Below the pieces are notes generated by a model. The model did no database searches. It was not told where the DNA came from and saw only the letters and a program-made list of their open reading frames with translations. 64,000 bases of DNA from Desulfoluna butyratoxydans (GTDB lineage Bacteria; Desulfobacterota; Desulfobacteria; Desulfobacterales; Desulfolunaceae): the NCBI RefSeq assembly GCF_900699765.1, contig NZ_CAADHO010000012.1:62001-126000 (forward strand). The letters run 5' to 3'. Of this stretch, positions 8,602-16,320 are shown piece after piece; position 1 is the stretch's first letter; every line of letters begins with the position of its first letter. Position numbers and translations under genes: made by a program.

Positions 8602-9132
8602 TCAGGTCGACTCGGGGACAATGGTCACGGCGGCCACGTACTCCTGCACCGCGGTGACGGTGAGGTGGAAGATGCGGGCTCCGTTTAAGGTAACAAAGGG
8701 GTTGTCCGGGCAGTCGCAGAGGCGGGCGAATTCGGGGCCTACGGCCTGGGTGGGCTCTCCTTTGCCAGCTTTTTTGATGGCGGCCAGGTAGGTGTCGAAC
8801 CGCTGCTTCAGGGTCTCAAAATAGTCCACGTCCGCCCCGGTGGTGAGGTGCAGGGTCTCGCTGAGGGTCTTGGAGAATTCGCGGATGATGAGCCAGAACC
8901 GTTCGGCCAGGGCATCCTTCTCTTTTTTGCCGTCCATGTAGACGCTGACGGCCCACCCCGCGCTGATGATTTTTAAGATCTGGAGTTCGTACTCCACAGT
9001 CACCGTTTTGATGGTGTCGTCTTCGGGCAGGGTGGCCAGGAGCAGCTTGAGGTCCTCCCGGTCCACGGCAAAGGCCGCCAGGTTTTCGCTCATGGTTTGA
9101 ATGGTTTCGTCCCGTTTTTCTGCTGTGGACAT
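8602..9132 (-). CDS. Hypothetical protein (176 aa), cmoAB operon
   Basis: 176 residues from an ATG preceded by GGAGCCCC. The sequence is soluble and mostly helical, with MSENLAAFAVDREDLK at the start, a central TVEYELQILKIISAGWAVS segment and a cysteine pair in RLCDCPDNPF. No known motif was recognised. It follows cmoB by nine bases and is therefore co-transcribed with the wobble-modification genes, but this alone does not prove a shared role. Confidence 0.7.
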   Translation of the reverse strand: MSTAEKRDETIQTMSENLAAFAVDREDLKLLLATLPEDDTIKTVTVEYELQILKIISAGWAVSVYMDGKKEKDALAERFWLIIREFSKTLSETLHLTTGADVDYFETLKQRFDTYLAAIKKAGKGEPTQAVGPEFARLCDCPDNPFVTLNGARIFHLTVTAVQEYVAAVTIVPEST

Positions 9133-9141
9133 GGGGCTCCT

Positions 9142-10113
9142 TTATTCGGCGTCGGCAAGGACCACGGCCCGGATGGGCGCGGGGTAGCCTTCCACGGTTT
9201 TGGTGGGGTCCTCCGGATCGAGGAACATTTCCAGCGATTCGGTGGTTACCCAGTCGGTCTTGCGCTGCTCGGCAAGGGTGGTGGGGGAGACGTCGACGCA
9301 GCGGATGTTGGTGAACCCGGCACGTTTCAGCCAGTTGGCCAGACACGGGACCGTGGGGATGAAAAAGACGTTGCGCATCTTTGCGTAGCGGTCCTCGGGA
9401 AAGAGGGCGGTCTCGGAATCGCCCTCGATGATCAGGGTCTCCATCACCAGCTCGCCGCCGGGGCGCAGGCAGCTGTGGATTTCCCGCAGGGTGTCCACCG
9501 GGGACTTGCGGTGGTAGATGACCCCCATGCAGAAGATGGTGTCGAAGTAGCGGCCCATGGGGGGCAGCTCTTCCATCTTGGCGGGGATGAAATAGAGGTC
9601 CGGGATTTGCAAGTATTTCTGGAGGGCCAGGTACTGGAAGTAGAAGAGGATCTGGGGGTCGATGCCCAGGACCATCTCGGGCTGGCCTGCGGCCATGCGG
9701 AACATGTAGTACCCGGAGCTGGCTCCGATGTCCAGCACGCGCCGCCCTTCAAGGGGGGCGATGTGGGCCGCCAGCCGGTCCCATTTGACGTCGGAGTTCC
9801 ATTCGGTGTCGATGTCGATGCCGAAGAGTCCGTAGGGCCCCTTTCGCCAGGGCCTTAAGTCCCGGAGCCCGGTGAGCAGGGCGTCCATCTCCTCCGGGGC
9901 GTGGTCGTTCCTGGGGATCACGCTGACCCGCCTGCCCGTGATGTCGATGCCTTCCCCGAACATGTCGGGCAGGGACTCCACAATGGCGCGGAATTTCTTT
10001 TCATTGCCGAAGTCTCGCCCCACCAGGGCCATTTTTTCTTCGATAAGGGCGGAAAGGCCCTCCCGGGCCTGCTCCAGGCCCAGTCGTGTCAGGTCGTGCA
10101 GCAACGCGTCCAT
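9142..10113 (-). CDS. cmoB: tRNA U34 carboxymethyltransferase CmoB
   Basis: 323 residues from the ATG at 10113, exactly the length of the E. coli enzyme; an upstream TTG would run back into cmoA. CmoB moves the carboxymethyl group of carboxy-SAM onto 5-hydroxyuridine at the wobble position of tRNA, giving cmo5U, which widens codon reading. The class I methyltransferase core is clear: RVLDIGASSGYYMFRM for the SAM-binding loop, GIDPQILFYFQY, then CMGVIYHRKSPVDTL and ELVMETLIIEGD. The start lies two bases after the cmoA stop, so the two genes are coupled, matching their consecutive steps. Confidence 0.96.
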   Translation of the reverse strand: MDALLHDLTRLGLEQAREGLSALIEEKMALVGRDFGNEKKFRAIVESLPDMFGEGIDITGRRVSVIPRNDHAPEEMDALLTGLRDLRPWRKGPYGLFGIDIDTEWNSDVKWDRLAAHIAPLEGRRVLDIGASSGYYMFRMAAGQPEMVLGIDPQILFYFQYLALQKYLQIPDLYFIPAKMEELPPMGRYFDTIFCMGVIYHRKSPVDTLREIHSCLRPGGELVMETLIIEGDSETALFPEDRYAKMRNVFFIPTVPCLANWLKRAGFTNIRCVDVSPTTLAEQRKTDWVTTESLEMFLDPEDPTKTVEGYPAPIRAVVLADAE

Positions 10114-10115
10114 CT

Positions 10116-10856
10116 TTACGTCTCTTTCTCGTCTTTCATGCAGATAAAACTGGTGAAGTGAAACCACTTCTGCCAGGTGTCCACTTTGGTGAAACCGGCG
10201 GCGTTGAACCTCGCCGTATGGGTCTCCACGGTTTCGGGGATCAGGACATTTTCCAGGGCATCCCGTTTCTGGCTGATCTCCAGGTTGGAGTAGCCGTTCT
10301 CCCCTTTGAATCGGTAGTAGAATTCCTGTTGCAGGTCCGTGAGCACCTGCTCTTCATGGATCACCTTTTCGGTGATGAGCAAAATCCCGCCGGGGATCAG
10401 GGCGTCGTAGATCCGTGCGATGAGGGCGTCCCGCTCGGCAACAGGGAGGAACTGCAGGGTCAGGTTCAGCACCACCACCGAGGCCGGCTCTAAGTCCAGG
10501 TCCTGGATGTTGGCCCGGATGAGCTCGATCTGGTCCCCTGCCGGGTGGTTGTCCAGGCGTTCCTGATAGATCGCCAGCATGGGGGCGGAGTTATCCACGG
10601 CCACCATGCGCAGGGGGCGCTTGCCCATCTCGTGGAGCAGGCGCATGCCGAAGTTGCCGTTGGAGCAACCCAGGTCGATGATCGACGTGTTCTCCTTATA
10701 AAACCGGGCGGCGAGCTGGGCCTGTCGTTTCACTGTCTCCCGGTAAAGGGGCACCGACCGGTGGATCATGTCGTTGAAGACCCCGGCCACGTTTTCGTTG
10801 AACTCGAAGGGTGGCACGGAGGGCAGCTTTTTGGAGTAAATCGTGTCCTGACTCAT
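10116..10856 (-). CDS. cmoA: Carboxy-SAM synthase CmoA
   Basis: 246 residues. CmoA converts S-adenosylmethionine with prephenate into carboxy-SAM, the donor used by CmoB. The opening DTIYSKKLPSVPPFEFNENV and the block MIHRSVPLY are diagnostic for the family, followed by IIDLGCSNGNFGMRLL (SAM loop), VAVDNSAPML, and LTLQFLP, VLNLTL. C-terminal NGYSNLEISQKRDALENVL matches the family too. The ribosome site is weak. It leads the leftward unit cmoA-cmoB-176 aa protein. Confidence 0.97.
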   Translation of the reverse strand: MSQDTIYSKKLPSVPPFEFNENVAGVFNDMIHRSVPLYRETVKRQAQLAARFYKENTSIIDLGCSNGNFGMRLLHEMGKRPLRMVAVDNSAPMLAIYQERLDNHPAGDQIELIRANIQDLDLEPASVVVLNLTLQFLPVAERDALIARIYDALIPGGILLITEKVIHEEQVLTDLQQEFYYRFKGENGYSNLEISQKRDALENVLIPETVETHTARFNAAGFTKVDTWQKWFHFTSFICMKDEKET

Positions 10857-11088
10857 ATGCTTTGACTCATGGTCTCGTGATGTCCTTAGGTGTACCTGAT
10901 TCCCGGCAAACGGAAGAATAAAGAGCGGAAACCGGCCTCCAGGATACGGGGTGAATCCACCATTAACAGTTGAAAAAAAAGGAAAACCGATTCATGATGG
11001 AAAACCGCAACAGACCTTTATTACCAATCGCAAGGCGGGTGTCAAGGAGGATTTGGGCCGCACTTACCATTTGAAATCGGGGGAGACC

Positions 11089-11511
11089 ATGCATATCTGG
11101 CATCAGGCAGTGACTCTTGAGGAGGTAAAACCCGTTGTGGAGGTAGCCATGCTCCGCCACCTTGGCATCGAGCTGGTGGCCATGGGCGATGACTGGCTCA
11201 AGGGCCGCATGCCCGTGGATGATCGGACCCGCCAGCCCGCCGGATTGCTCCACGGTGGCGCCACCTGCGTGCTGGGCGAATCCCTTGCCAGCATTGCCTC
11301 GGCCCTGTGCGTGGATCTCAACACCCACGGGGTGGTGGGCACCGAGATCAGCGCCAGCCATATCCGCAGCGCCAAAGAGGGCTGGGTGTACGGCACCTGC
11401 AGGCCCTTTCACCTGGGGCGCCGCAACCACGTCTGGGACGTGCGTGTCACCGACGGCGAGGATACTTTGATCTCAGCCATCCGCATGACCGCAGCCATCC
11501 TTGCGTATTGA
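11089..11511 (+). CDS. PaaI-like hotdog-fold thioesterase
   Basis: 140 residues from the ATG at 11089 with GGGGGAG just upstream; the open frame extends 46 codons further, but that part is unlike the family. The core HGGATCVLGESLAS is the conserved helix of COG2050/PaaI hotdog thioesterases, preceded by GRMPVDDRTRQPAGLL and followed by GTEISASHIRSAKEGWVYG. Members hydrolyse acyl- or aroyl-CoA in the cytoplasm. It is transcribed away from cmoA and is followed by a heptamer array and acylphosphatase. Confidence 0.88.
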   Translation: MHIWHQAVTLEEVKPVVEVAMLRHLGIELVAMGDDWLKGRMPVDDRTRQPAGLLHGGATCVLGESLASIASALCVDLNTHGVVGTEISASHIRSAKEGWVYGTCRPFHLGRRNHVWDVRVTDGEDTLISAIRMTAAILAY

Positions 11512-11535
11512 CAGACCCAGGTCCAAGGCTATGTT

Positions 11536-11584
11536 CCTTTAGCCTTTAGCCTTTAGCCTTTAGCCTTTAGCCTTTAGCCTTTAG
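11536..11584 (+). repeat. Perfect heptamer tandem repeat (CCTTTAG)x7
   Basis: Seven uninterrupted copies of CCTTTAG occupy 49 bp in the 110-bp gap before the acylphosphatase start. Perfect identity suggests recent expansion by slippage. Change in copy number would alter the spacing upstream of the ribosome site at 11613. Confidence 0.95.
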
Positions 11585-11622
11585 CCCTCATTAACCCTTT
11601 CCCCTGTTTCTATGGAGCCCCC

Positions 11623-11904
11623 ATGGTACGAATGAAACGCGTGACATTGAAAATCAGCGGCGTGGTTCAGGGCGTGGCCTTTCGCTACCACGCCGTGGCC
11701 GAGGCCAGGCGCCTGGGCGTTACCGGCTGGGTCCGAAATGTTTCTGACGGTACGGTGATGGCACTGGCCGAGGGCGAGTCCGCCGCCGTGGATGCTTTTA
11801 TGGGTTGGTGTCGCATTGGGCCACCCATGGCAAAGGTTGATGGGGTGAAGGTGACCACCTCCTCGTTCGGGGGAGAGTTTGAGGGGTTTGACGTGATTGG
11901 GTAA
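11623..11904 (+). CDS. acyP: Acylphosphatase
   Basis: 93 residues, the usual size, with ATG after GGAGCCCCC. The active-site loop GVVQGVAFRYHAV carries the catalytic arginine and GWVRNVSDGTV the catalytic asparagine. The enzyme hydrolyses acyl phosphates such as acetyl phosphate or 1,3-bisphosphoglycerate in the cytoplasm. It is bracketed by two heptamer arrays, (CCTTTAG)7 upstream and GTGAATR-type downstream. Confidence 0.96.
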   Translation: MVRMKRVTLKISGVVQGVAFRYHAVAEARRLGVTGWVRNVSDGTVMALAEGESAAVDAFMGWCRIGPPMAKVDGVKVTTSSFGGEFEGFDVIG

Positions 11905-11924
11905 GAGGTAGGGAATGGGGTATG

Positions 11925-11980
11925 GTGAATAGTGAGTGGTGAATGGTGAATGGTGAGTAGTGAATAGTGAATAGTGAGTG
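11925..11980 (+). repeat. Heptamer tandem repeat (GTGARTR)x8
   Basis: Eight consecutive 7-base units: GTGAATA, GTGAGTG, GTGAATG, GTGAATG, GTGAGTA, GTGAATA, GTGAATA, GTGAGTG. It begins 20 bp after the acylphosphatase stop. The unit differs from the CCTTTAG array but has the same period. Confidence 0.9.
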
Positions 11981-12050
11981 GGCCGAGGCTTTGTGACAAT
12001 GCCTGACAATCCATTCGGGTTATCCGACGAAGTGGCACAAAAGTTGTTAT

Positions 12051-12143
12051 TCACGGGCGAAGCCCGTCAGCAAATGTGAAGGGGCGAAGCCCCGGAGCAT
12101 TTGCGAGCCTGGGGTCCAGGGGATTTATCCCCTGGCCGCCGGA
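12051..12143 (+). repeat. Triple-hairpin dispersed repeat (family C), copy 1
   Basis: Three successive small hairpins, CGGGCGAAGCCCG, GGGGCGAAGCCCC and CAGGGGATTTATCCCCTG, end in GCCGCCGGAGGC. The reverse complement of the whole unit appears at 43447-43546 with very few changes, and a more diverged copy at 40782-40888. Confidence 0.85.
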
Positions 12144-12163
12144 GGCAGGCTTATAAAACAAAA

Positions 12164-12192
12164 ACCGGGTGCTCCCTGTGGGGAGGCCCGGT
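12164..12192. terminator. Bidirectional terminator between acyP and hsp20
   Basis: ACCGGG-TG-CTCCC pairs with GGGAG-G-CCCGGT around TGTG, followed by TTTT on the plus strand and preceded by an A run that gives T on the minus strand. It lies between two convergent genes. Confidence 0.7.
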
Positions 12193-12294
12193 TTTCTGCG
12201 TTCTGCGATGGAACGTGTTGTGAGGCGCCGGATTGTGGGGGATGGCGCCGTGTGATTTTTTTTACCTGTGGGGAGGCTCGGGTTCCGCCGGGAG

Positions 12295-12321
12295 GGCGAG
12301 TGCCCCCAAGGGGCACTCGCC
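12295..12321. repeat. Perfect 12-bp stem hairpin downstream of hsp20
   Basis: GGCGAGTGCCCC and GGGGCACTCGCC pair perfectly around CAA. It lies 35 bp beyond the hsp20 stop and could stabilise the 3' end of that mRNA; there is no T run in the hsp20 direction. Confidence 0.6.
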
Positions 12322-12355
12322 GGGGAGGAGGAACCTGTGGGCCGCAGCCCCTGGT

Positions 12356-12796
12356 TTACTGGATGGAGATCTGTTTTCCGGCGGGCTGAACCGCCTTGGG
12401 GATGGTGATGTGCAGCACCCCGTTTTTAAATTCTGCCTCAATGGTGTCCGGGTCGGTTTTGGGGGAGAGGCGGAACGCACGCTCAAAGCTTCCGTAGAAT
12501 CGTTCCCGGCGGTAGACGGTTTTGTCGTCGCTTTCCTCTTCGGCCTTGCGCTCACCTTTCAGGGTCAGGATGCCGTCTTCCACGTTGATGGTGATGTCCT
12601 TTTTCTCGATGCCCGGAAGGTCGGCTTTGATGACCACGGTTCCGTCCTTCTCAAAGATGTCCACCTCGGGGCTCCAGCCTTTGGCCGTGTTGGAGAGAAG
12701 GCGCCCGGAGTCGTTGAAAAAATCGTCGAACATACGGTTGAGGCGGCTGTTGACGGAAGGTGCGGTGGCAAAGGGGTTGAATTTGACAAGTTCCAT
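12356..12796 (-). CDS. Small heat shock protein, Hsp20/alpha-crystallin family
   Basis: 146 residues from the ATG at 12796, preceded by GGAGGA; in-frame codons upstream lack a ribosome site. The alpha-crystallin domain spans about residues 40-140: GWSPEVDIFEKDGTVVIKAD, LPGIEKKDITINVEDGILTL, the variable RRERFYGSFERAFRL loop, and the closing NGVLHITIPK. It is an ATP-independent holdase that keeps unfolding proteins soluble. A sigma-70-like promoter is seen upstream; no sigma-32 or CIRCE element was recognised. Confidence 0.95.
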   Translation of the reverse strand: MELVKFNPFATAPSVNSRLNRMFDDFFNDSGRLLSNTAKGWSPEVDIFEKDGTVVIKADLPGIEKKDITINVEDGILTLKGERKAEEESDDKTVYRRERFYGSFERAFRLSPKTDPDTIEAEFKNGVLHITIPKAVQPAGKQISIQ

Positions 12797-12869
12797 GGTG
12801 TGTCCTCCATTGTTGAGTGTTGTACGTGTCATGCTTTTTTGTTGCTTGGTGTTTCTTTCGTTTGAAACA

Positions 12870-12897
12870 AAAATAGTCATGATATGATTCGTGTCAA
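12870..12897 (-). promoter_or_regulatory. Probable sigma-70 promoter of hsp20
   Basis: Reading leftward, TTGACA (12897-12892) and TATTTT (12875-12870) are separated by 16 bases, ending 73 bp before the hsp20 start codon. Confidence 0.5.
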
Positions 12898-12920
12898 CAA
12901 AAGAATATGATATTTTTTTG

Positions 12921-12956
12921 TCATTACCAAAAGCGTAATTAGATTAAAGGTAATGA
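12921..12956. promoter_or_regulatory. Inverted repeat in the hsp20 / RHH-protein divergent region
   Basis: TCATTACC (12921-12928) and GGTAATGA (12949-12956) are perfect 8-base arms separated by 20 bases. The site is 48 bp upstream of the RHH gene start and behind the hsp20 promoter, a suitable place for an operator of the adjacent DNA-binding protein. Confidence 0.45.
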
Positions 12957-13003
12957 GAATGACGAATGCCGTGATCTTTGGTATAGAAAGAAGAGGAGGT
13001 CAT

Positions 13004-13597
13004 ATGAATAAAAAGAACGATCCATTGAACAGGATGGCACATCCCGGCGGGGCGTCCCTGCGGGACCTCATGGGCAAGCAGTCCGTGCGGGCCACCTTCC
13101 GTATCTCGTCACGGGCCATCGAGTCCATGGCTGTGGTGGCGGAACATTTCGGCATCAAGCAGAAATCCCTCTTCGATCACCTTGTGGAAGACGCAGAAGC
13201 CCTGAACGCCATTGCCGACAGCTTGTCCGCCGACGCCATGAAAGAGGTGCCCCGGGTACAGAAAACCTTTGTGATCAGCCGTCGGACCCTGGATGCCCTG
13301 GAGATGGCCTCACGCCGGTTCGGTGCTCCCCGGGATGCCCTGGTGGAGTTTTCCATTCAGCGGCTCGGCGAGCTCATCGAAGGCGAGCGTCAGCGCCATG
13401 CCGTGCGAAAGGCCCTTTTGAAACGGGTGGAAGAGAGAAAGGCCCTGTTCCACGGTTCCCTGTCGGAGTCGGTTCAGGCACTGGGCGAGGCCGATCCCTT
13501 TGTGGAGCGCCTGGCCAGCATCTGCGGGCACCTGGAACACGCTGTTGACGATTTGAAGGCTCTGGTAAAACGGGGGGAGGGTTTGGAAGGATTATGA
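13004..13597 (+). CDS. Putative twin ribbon-helix-helix DNA-binding protein
   Basis: 197 residues from the ATG at 13004 behind AGAGGAGG. Two internally similar segments resemble ribbon-helix-helix units: VRATFRISSRAIESMAVVAE followed by HFGIKQKSLFDHLVED, and VQKTFVISRRTLDALEMASR followed by RFGAPRDALVEFSIQRL. Each has a strand with the pattern T-F-x-I-S and two helices joined by a G turn. The rest is helical. RHH proteins bind DNA as dimers; two units in one chain might imitate a dimer. The last four bases overlap the rlmN-like gene (ATGA), so the two are co-translated. Family assignment is by pattern only. Confidence 0.65.
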   Translation: MNKKNDPLNRMAHPGGASLRDLMGKQSVRATFRISSRAIESMAVVAEHFGIKQKSLFDHLVEDAEALNAIADSLSADAMKEVPRVQKTFVISRRTLDALEMASRRFGAPRDALVEFSIQRLGELIEGERQRHAVRKALLKRVEERKALFHGSLSESVQALGEADPFVERLASICGHLEHAVDDLKALVKRGEGLEGL

Positions 13598-14667
13598 TGG
13601 AACCTCACGCCTTCAAGGGTCTGGGCCCGGTGAACCCCTTTTCGTTAACCTATGACGCCTTTCGGAACGCCATGGTGGCGCGCCTGGGACTGGACCGGTA
13701 CGCTTCGGCCGAACTTTACACCATGGTCGTCCGGTCGGGTGCCGTGGACACCTCGGCCCTGACGCGTCTCCCCCGGCGGGAAGGCCTGCCAGAGGCCGTG
13801 CATGGTGCCCTGGCCTTCCCCGCACCTGAACTGGTGACCGTTAAAGAGGCCGACGGCGTGGTGAAGTTCACCATCCGTCTCCACGACGGCCACGAGGTGG
13901 AGTCCGTTGTGCTCCCCATGCTGAACCATTATACCCTCTGCGTCTCGTCCCAGGTGGGGTGCAAACGGGGCTGTCTTTTCTGCACCACGGCCAAGATGGG
14001 GTTCGTGCGGGACCTGACGCCTACGGAGATCCTGGACCAGCTCTATGTTGCCCGCCACGTGCTCTCCTACTCCATTCAAAACATCGTTTTTATGGGCATG
14101 GGAGAGCCCCTGGACAACCTGGATGCCGTTGCCGGAGCCATCGGTGTCATGAGCGATCAGCGGGGTTTTGACATCCCCTTAAGGCGCATCACCGTCTCCA
14201 CCGTGGGCAGCGCCGAAGGCATCGAAAAGCTGGCGGCTTCACCGGTTTCATCGGTGAACCTGGCCGTGTCCGTGAACGGGGCAACCGATGAGGTTCGCTC
14301 CCGCCTCATGCCCGTGAACCGGAAAACCCCCTTAAAAACCCTGGTGGAGACCCTTGCCAGGTATCCCTTTGCCCGAAAAGGGGCGCTTTTTGCCGAGTAC
14401 ATCGTCATCGAAGGGGTCAACGACAGCGAAGAGGACGCCAAAGCCCTGGTAAAGGTCCTTTCTCCCCTTGCCGTGCGTTACAACCTCATCGGGTTCAACG
14501 CAGGCCCCGGAGCCCCCTTTTCCTCCACCTGCCAGGAGGCCGTGGAACGCTTCCGCGACCTTCTCGTGCACGAAGGTACCTACGTGCGCATCCGCGCCTC
14601 AAAAGGCCGTGATCTTGTGGCGGGGTGCGGGCAGCTGGGGAAAAAAGCCGGGCCTTCCATAGGTTAA
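13594..14667 (+). CDS. rlmN: RlmN/Cfr-family radical SAM RNA methyltransferase
   Basis: 357 residues. RlmN methylates C2 of A2503 in 23S rRNA and A37 of some tRNAs using two SAM molecules. The radical SAM cluster motif is CKRGCLFC after SSQVG; GFVRDLTPTEILDQL, FMGMGEPLDNLDAV and RRITVSTVG are the other family blocks, and the methyl-carrying cysteine lies in GRDLVAGCGQL near the C-terminus. The N-terminus is shorter than in E. coli. It could be an RlmN-like paralogue rather than the housekeeping copy. It is translationally coupled to the upstream RHH protein. Confidence 0.9.
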   Translation: MMEPHAFKGLGPVNPFSLTYDAFRNAMVARLGLDRYASAELYTMVVRSGAVDTSALTRLPRREGLPEAVHGALAFPAPELVTVKEADGVVKFTIRLHDGHEVESVVLPMLNHYTLCVSSQVGCKRGCLFCTTAKMGFVRDLTPTEILDQLYVARHVLSYSIQNIVFMGMGEPLDNLDAVAGAIGVMSDQRGFDIPLRRITVSTVGSAEGIEKLAASPVSSVNLAVSVNGATDEVRSRLMPVNRKTPLKTLVETLARYPFARKGALFAEYIVIEGVNDSEEDAKALVKVLSPLAVRYNLIGFNAGPGAPFSSTCQEAVERFRDLLVHEGTYVRIRASKGRDLVAGCGQLGKKAGPSIG

Positions 14668-14684
14668 GATCGAGAGCAAAAGCA

Positions 14685-14812
14685 AGCCTCCGGCGGCCAG
14701 ATGGGGCACCTGGAAACCCTATGGCGAATGCATGGTGGTAGCCATTCTGCCCGCGTTATCGGGGCATTCGCATGGGGGGTGACATGTGGCAGCCGTTTTT
14801 GCAGGAGAGGCT
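14685..14812 (+). repeat. 128-bp long repeat, copy 1 (inverted partner at 53711-53838)
   Basis: Starts GCCTCCGGCGGCCAG and ends GCAGGAGAGGC. The reverse complement of 53711-53838 matches it over the full length with about ten differences and one indel. In both copies a frame reading GHLETLWRMH..SHSARVIGA is open. Confidence 0.9.
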
Positions 14813-14867
14813 TATTTCATTTTTTTGGAAACACGATGAAAGGGGCTTGCTTAGCCCGGATATTTAA

Positions 14868-14999
14868 TTCGCTCCCAGGCTCTGCCTGGGGGTGTCGGTT
14901 GCAAGGCTCCGCCTTGCAGGTGGTGAACCAGCGACCTGTCATGAGTCAAATTTACACGGTGACGCGCCCTTGATTGTGGAGGCTGAGCCTGGGAACGAA
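14868..14999. repeat. 132-bp MITE-like element with 19-bp terminal inverted repeats
   Basis: Left end TTCGCTCCCAGGCTCTGCC and right end GGCTGAGCCTGGGAACGAA are inverted copies with two mismatches. Internally there are two hairpins, CCCAGGCTCTGCCTGGG and GCAAGGCTCCGCCTTGC. It contains no gene. Confidence 0.75.
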
Positions 15000-15111
15000 A
15001 GGTCACTCTGGTTACCCTATAACTGAATGTCGCTGTGTTTTCCACGAAGGATGAGGGGACAACACAGCGAGAACCTGTTTTCAAGGTTAGACCATATAAA
15101 AGGCAGACACT

Positions 15112-15951
15112 ATGAAACGAATCGGAGCCCATGTGAGTGCGGCGGGGGGCGTGGAGAACGCCCCGTTGAATGCGGCGGCCATCGGGGCCACGGCCTTTGC
15201 CGTTTTTACCAAGAACCAGCGGCAGTGGAAGGCCAAACCCCTTACGGAAAAAAGCATTGCGGCCTTTAAGGCCAATTGCGAGGCCAACGGGTACAAGCCG
15301 GGGCACATCCTGCCCCATGACAGCTACCTCATTAACCTGGGACATCCCGAGGCCGAGGCCCTGACCAAGTCCCGGGACGCCTTTGTGGATGAGATGGCCC
15401 GGGTTCATCAGCTGGGCCTGGATCGCCTGAACTTTCATCCCGGCAGCCATTTGAAGAAGATGGATGAGGCAGCCTGTCTTGCGCGTATTGCAGAATCCAT
15501 CAACCTGGCCCACAAAGAGGTGCCCGGGGTGTGCGCGGTGATTGAGAATACGGCGGGGCAGGGCACCAACCTGGGGTATCGCTTCGAGCACCTGCGGGAC
15601 ATCATCGACAAGGTGGAGGACAAATCCCGTGTGGGCGTGTGCCTGGACACCTGCCACGCCTTTACCTCCGGGTACGACCTCCGAACGGCCGAGGCGTGTG
15701 ACGAAACCTTTGCCCTTTTTGAGGAGGTGGTGGGCTTTTCGCATCTCATGGGCATGCACCTGAACGACTCCAAGCCCGAGCTTGGCAAGAGGGTGGATCG
15801 CCATGCGTCCCTGGGCAAGGGGATGCTGGGCCTTGAGGTGTTTCGCTACATCATGAACGACCACCGGTTCGAGGAGATCCCCATGGTTCTGGAGACCCCG
15901 GACAGCGATATATGGAGTGAAGAATTATTACTTCTTCGCTCTTTGTCATAG
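15112..15951 (+). CDS. nfo: Endonuclease IV (AP endonuclease)
   Basis: 279 residues, standard length. The enzyme cuts DNA 5' of abasic sites in base excision repair. Zinc-ligand motifs of the TIM-barrel fold are present: IGAHVSAAGG, NFHPGS, IENTAGQG, VCLDTCHAF, HLNDSK and the ending PMVLETP. The ribosome site is AAAGGCAG. It is separated from the upstream gene by two repeats and ends in a good terminator, so it is monocistronic. Confidence 0.97.
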   Translation: MKRIGAHVSAAGGVENAPLNAAAIGATAFAVFTKNQRQWKAKPLTEKSIAAFKANCEANGYKPGHILPHDSYLINLGHPEAEALTKSRDAFVDEMARVHQLGLDRLNFHPGSHLKKMDEAACLARIAESINLAHKEVPGVCAVIENTAGQGTNLGYRFEHLRDIIDKVEDKSRVGVCLDTCHAFTSGYDLRTAEACDETFALFEEVVGFSHLMGMHLNDSKPELGKRVDRHASLGKGMLGLEVFRYIMNDHRFEEIPMVLETPDSDIWSEELLLLRSLS

Positions 15952-15995
15952 AAAATATTTCATAAAATAAAATCTCTCACTCGGGATTCATCGAA

Positions 15996-16027
15996 CCCTC
16001 TCCATGGAAATGTGGAGAGGGTTTTTT
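15996..16027 (+). terminator. Rho-independent terminator of nfo
   Basis: CCCTCTCC and GGAGAGGG pair around a 10-base loop, directly followed by six T. It begins 45 bp after the nfo stop. Confidence 0.9.
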
Positions 16028-16320
16028 GTTGCCTGAACGGGGTGACATGCTCCAAGTGTTCACTGGTGGATCGCAATGGGACAGGACAATGGAAAGCCTT
16101 GAAGGACAGGGGGTTGTGGCCGCTTTTGTTTGGTAGTTATACGGTTGACGAAAGGGGGAATGCTATCTCGGTTCTTTGAAGTGTTTCTTTATACTGACCA
16201 TTTTTACGCCGATTTTTTTTACCGGAAGTTAAAAAAGTCTGTACAGCCATGACGTGTTTTAGTAATATCTCGTTTTTGGTTAGGGTTGTTTGAATGAAAG
16301 TAGAAGGAAAGAGGTTGGAA
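16028..16320. other. AT-rich intergenic stretch before the zinc-ribbon ORF
   Basis: No gene is visible. The DNA is clearly more AT-rich than the surroundings (for example TTTTTTTTACC and GTTTTAGTAATATCTCG), as is the following small ORF, suggesting foreign origin of this patch. Confidence 0.5.

Noticed and set aside
11536..11584. Heptamer array as a CRISPR
   Set aside because: Units are contiguous 7-mers with no spacers; no cas genes are present.
14701..14973. Open frame over the 128-bp repeat and the MITE-like element as a gene
   Set aside because: It crosses two different repeats and lacks a ribosome site; the repeat frame is discussed as a finding instead.
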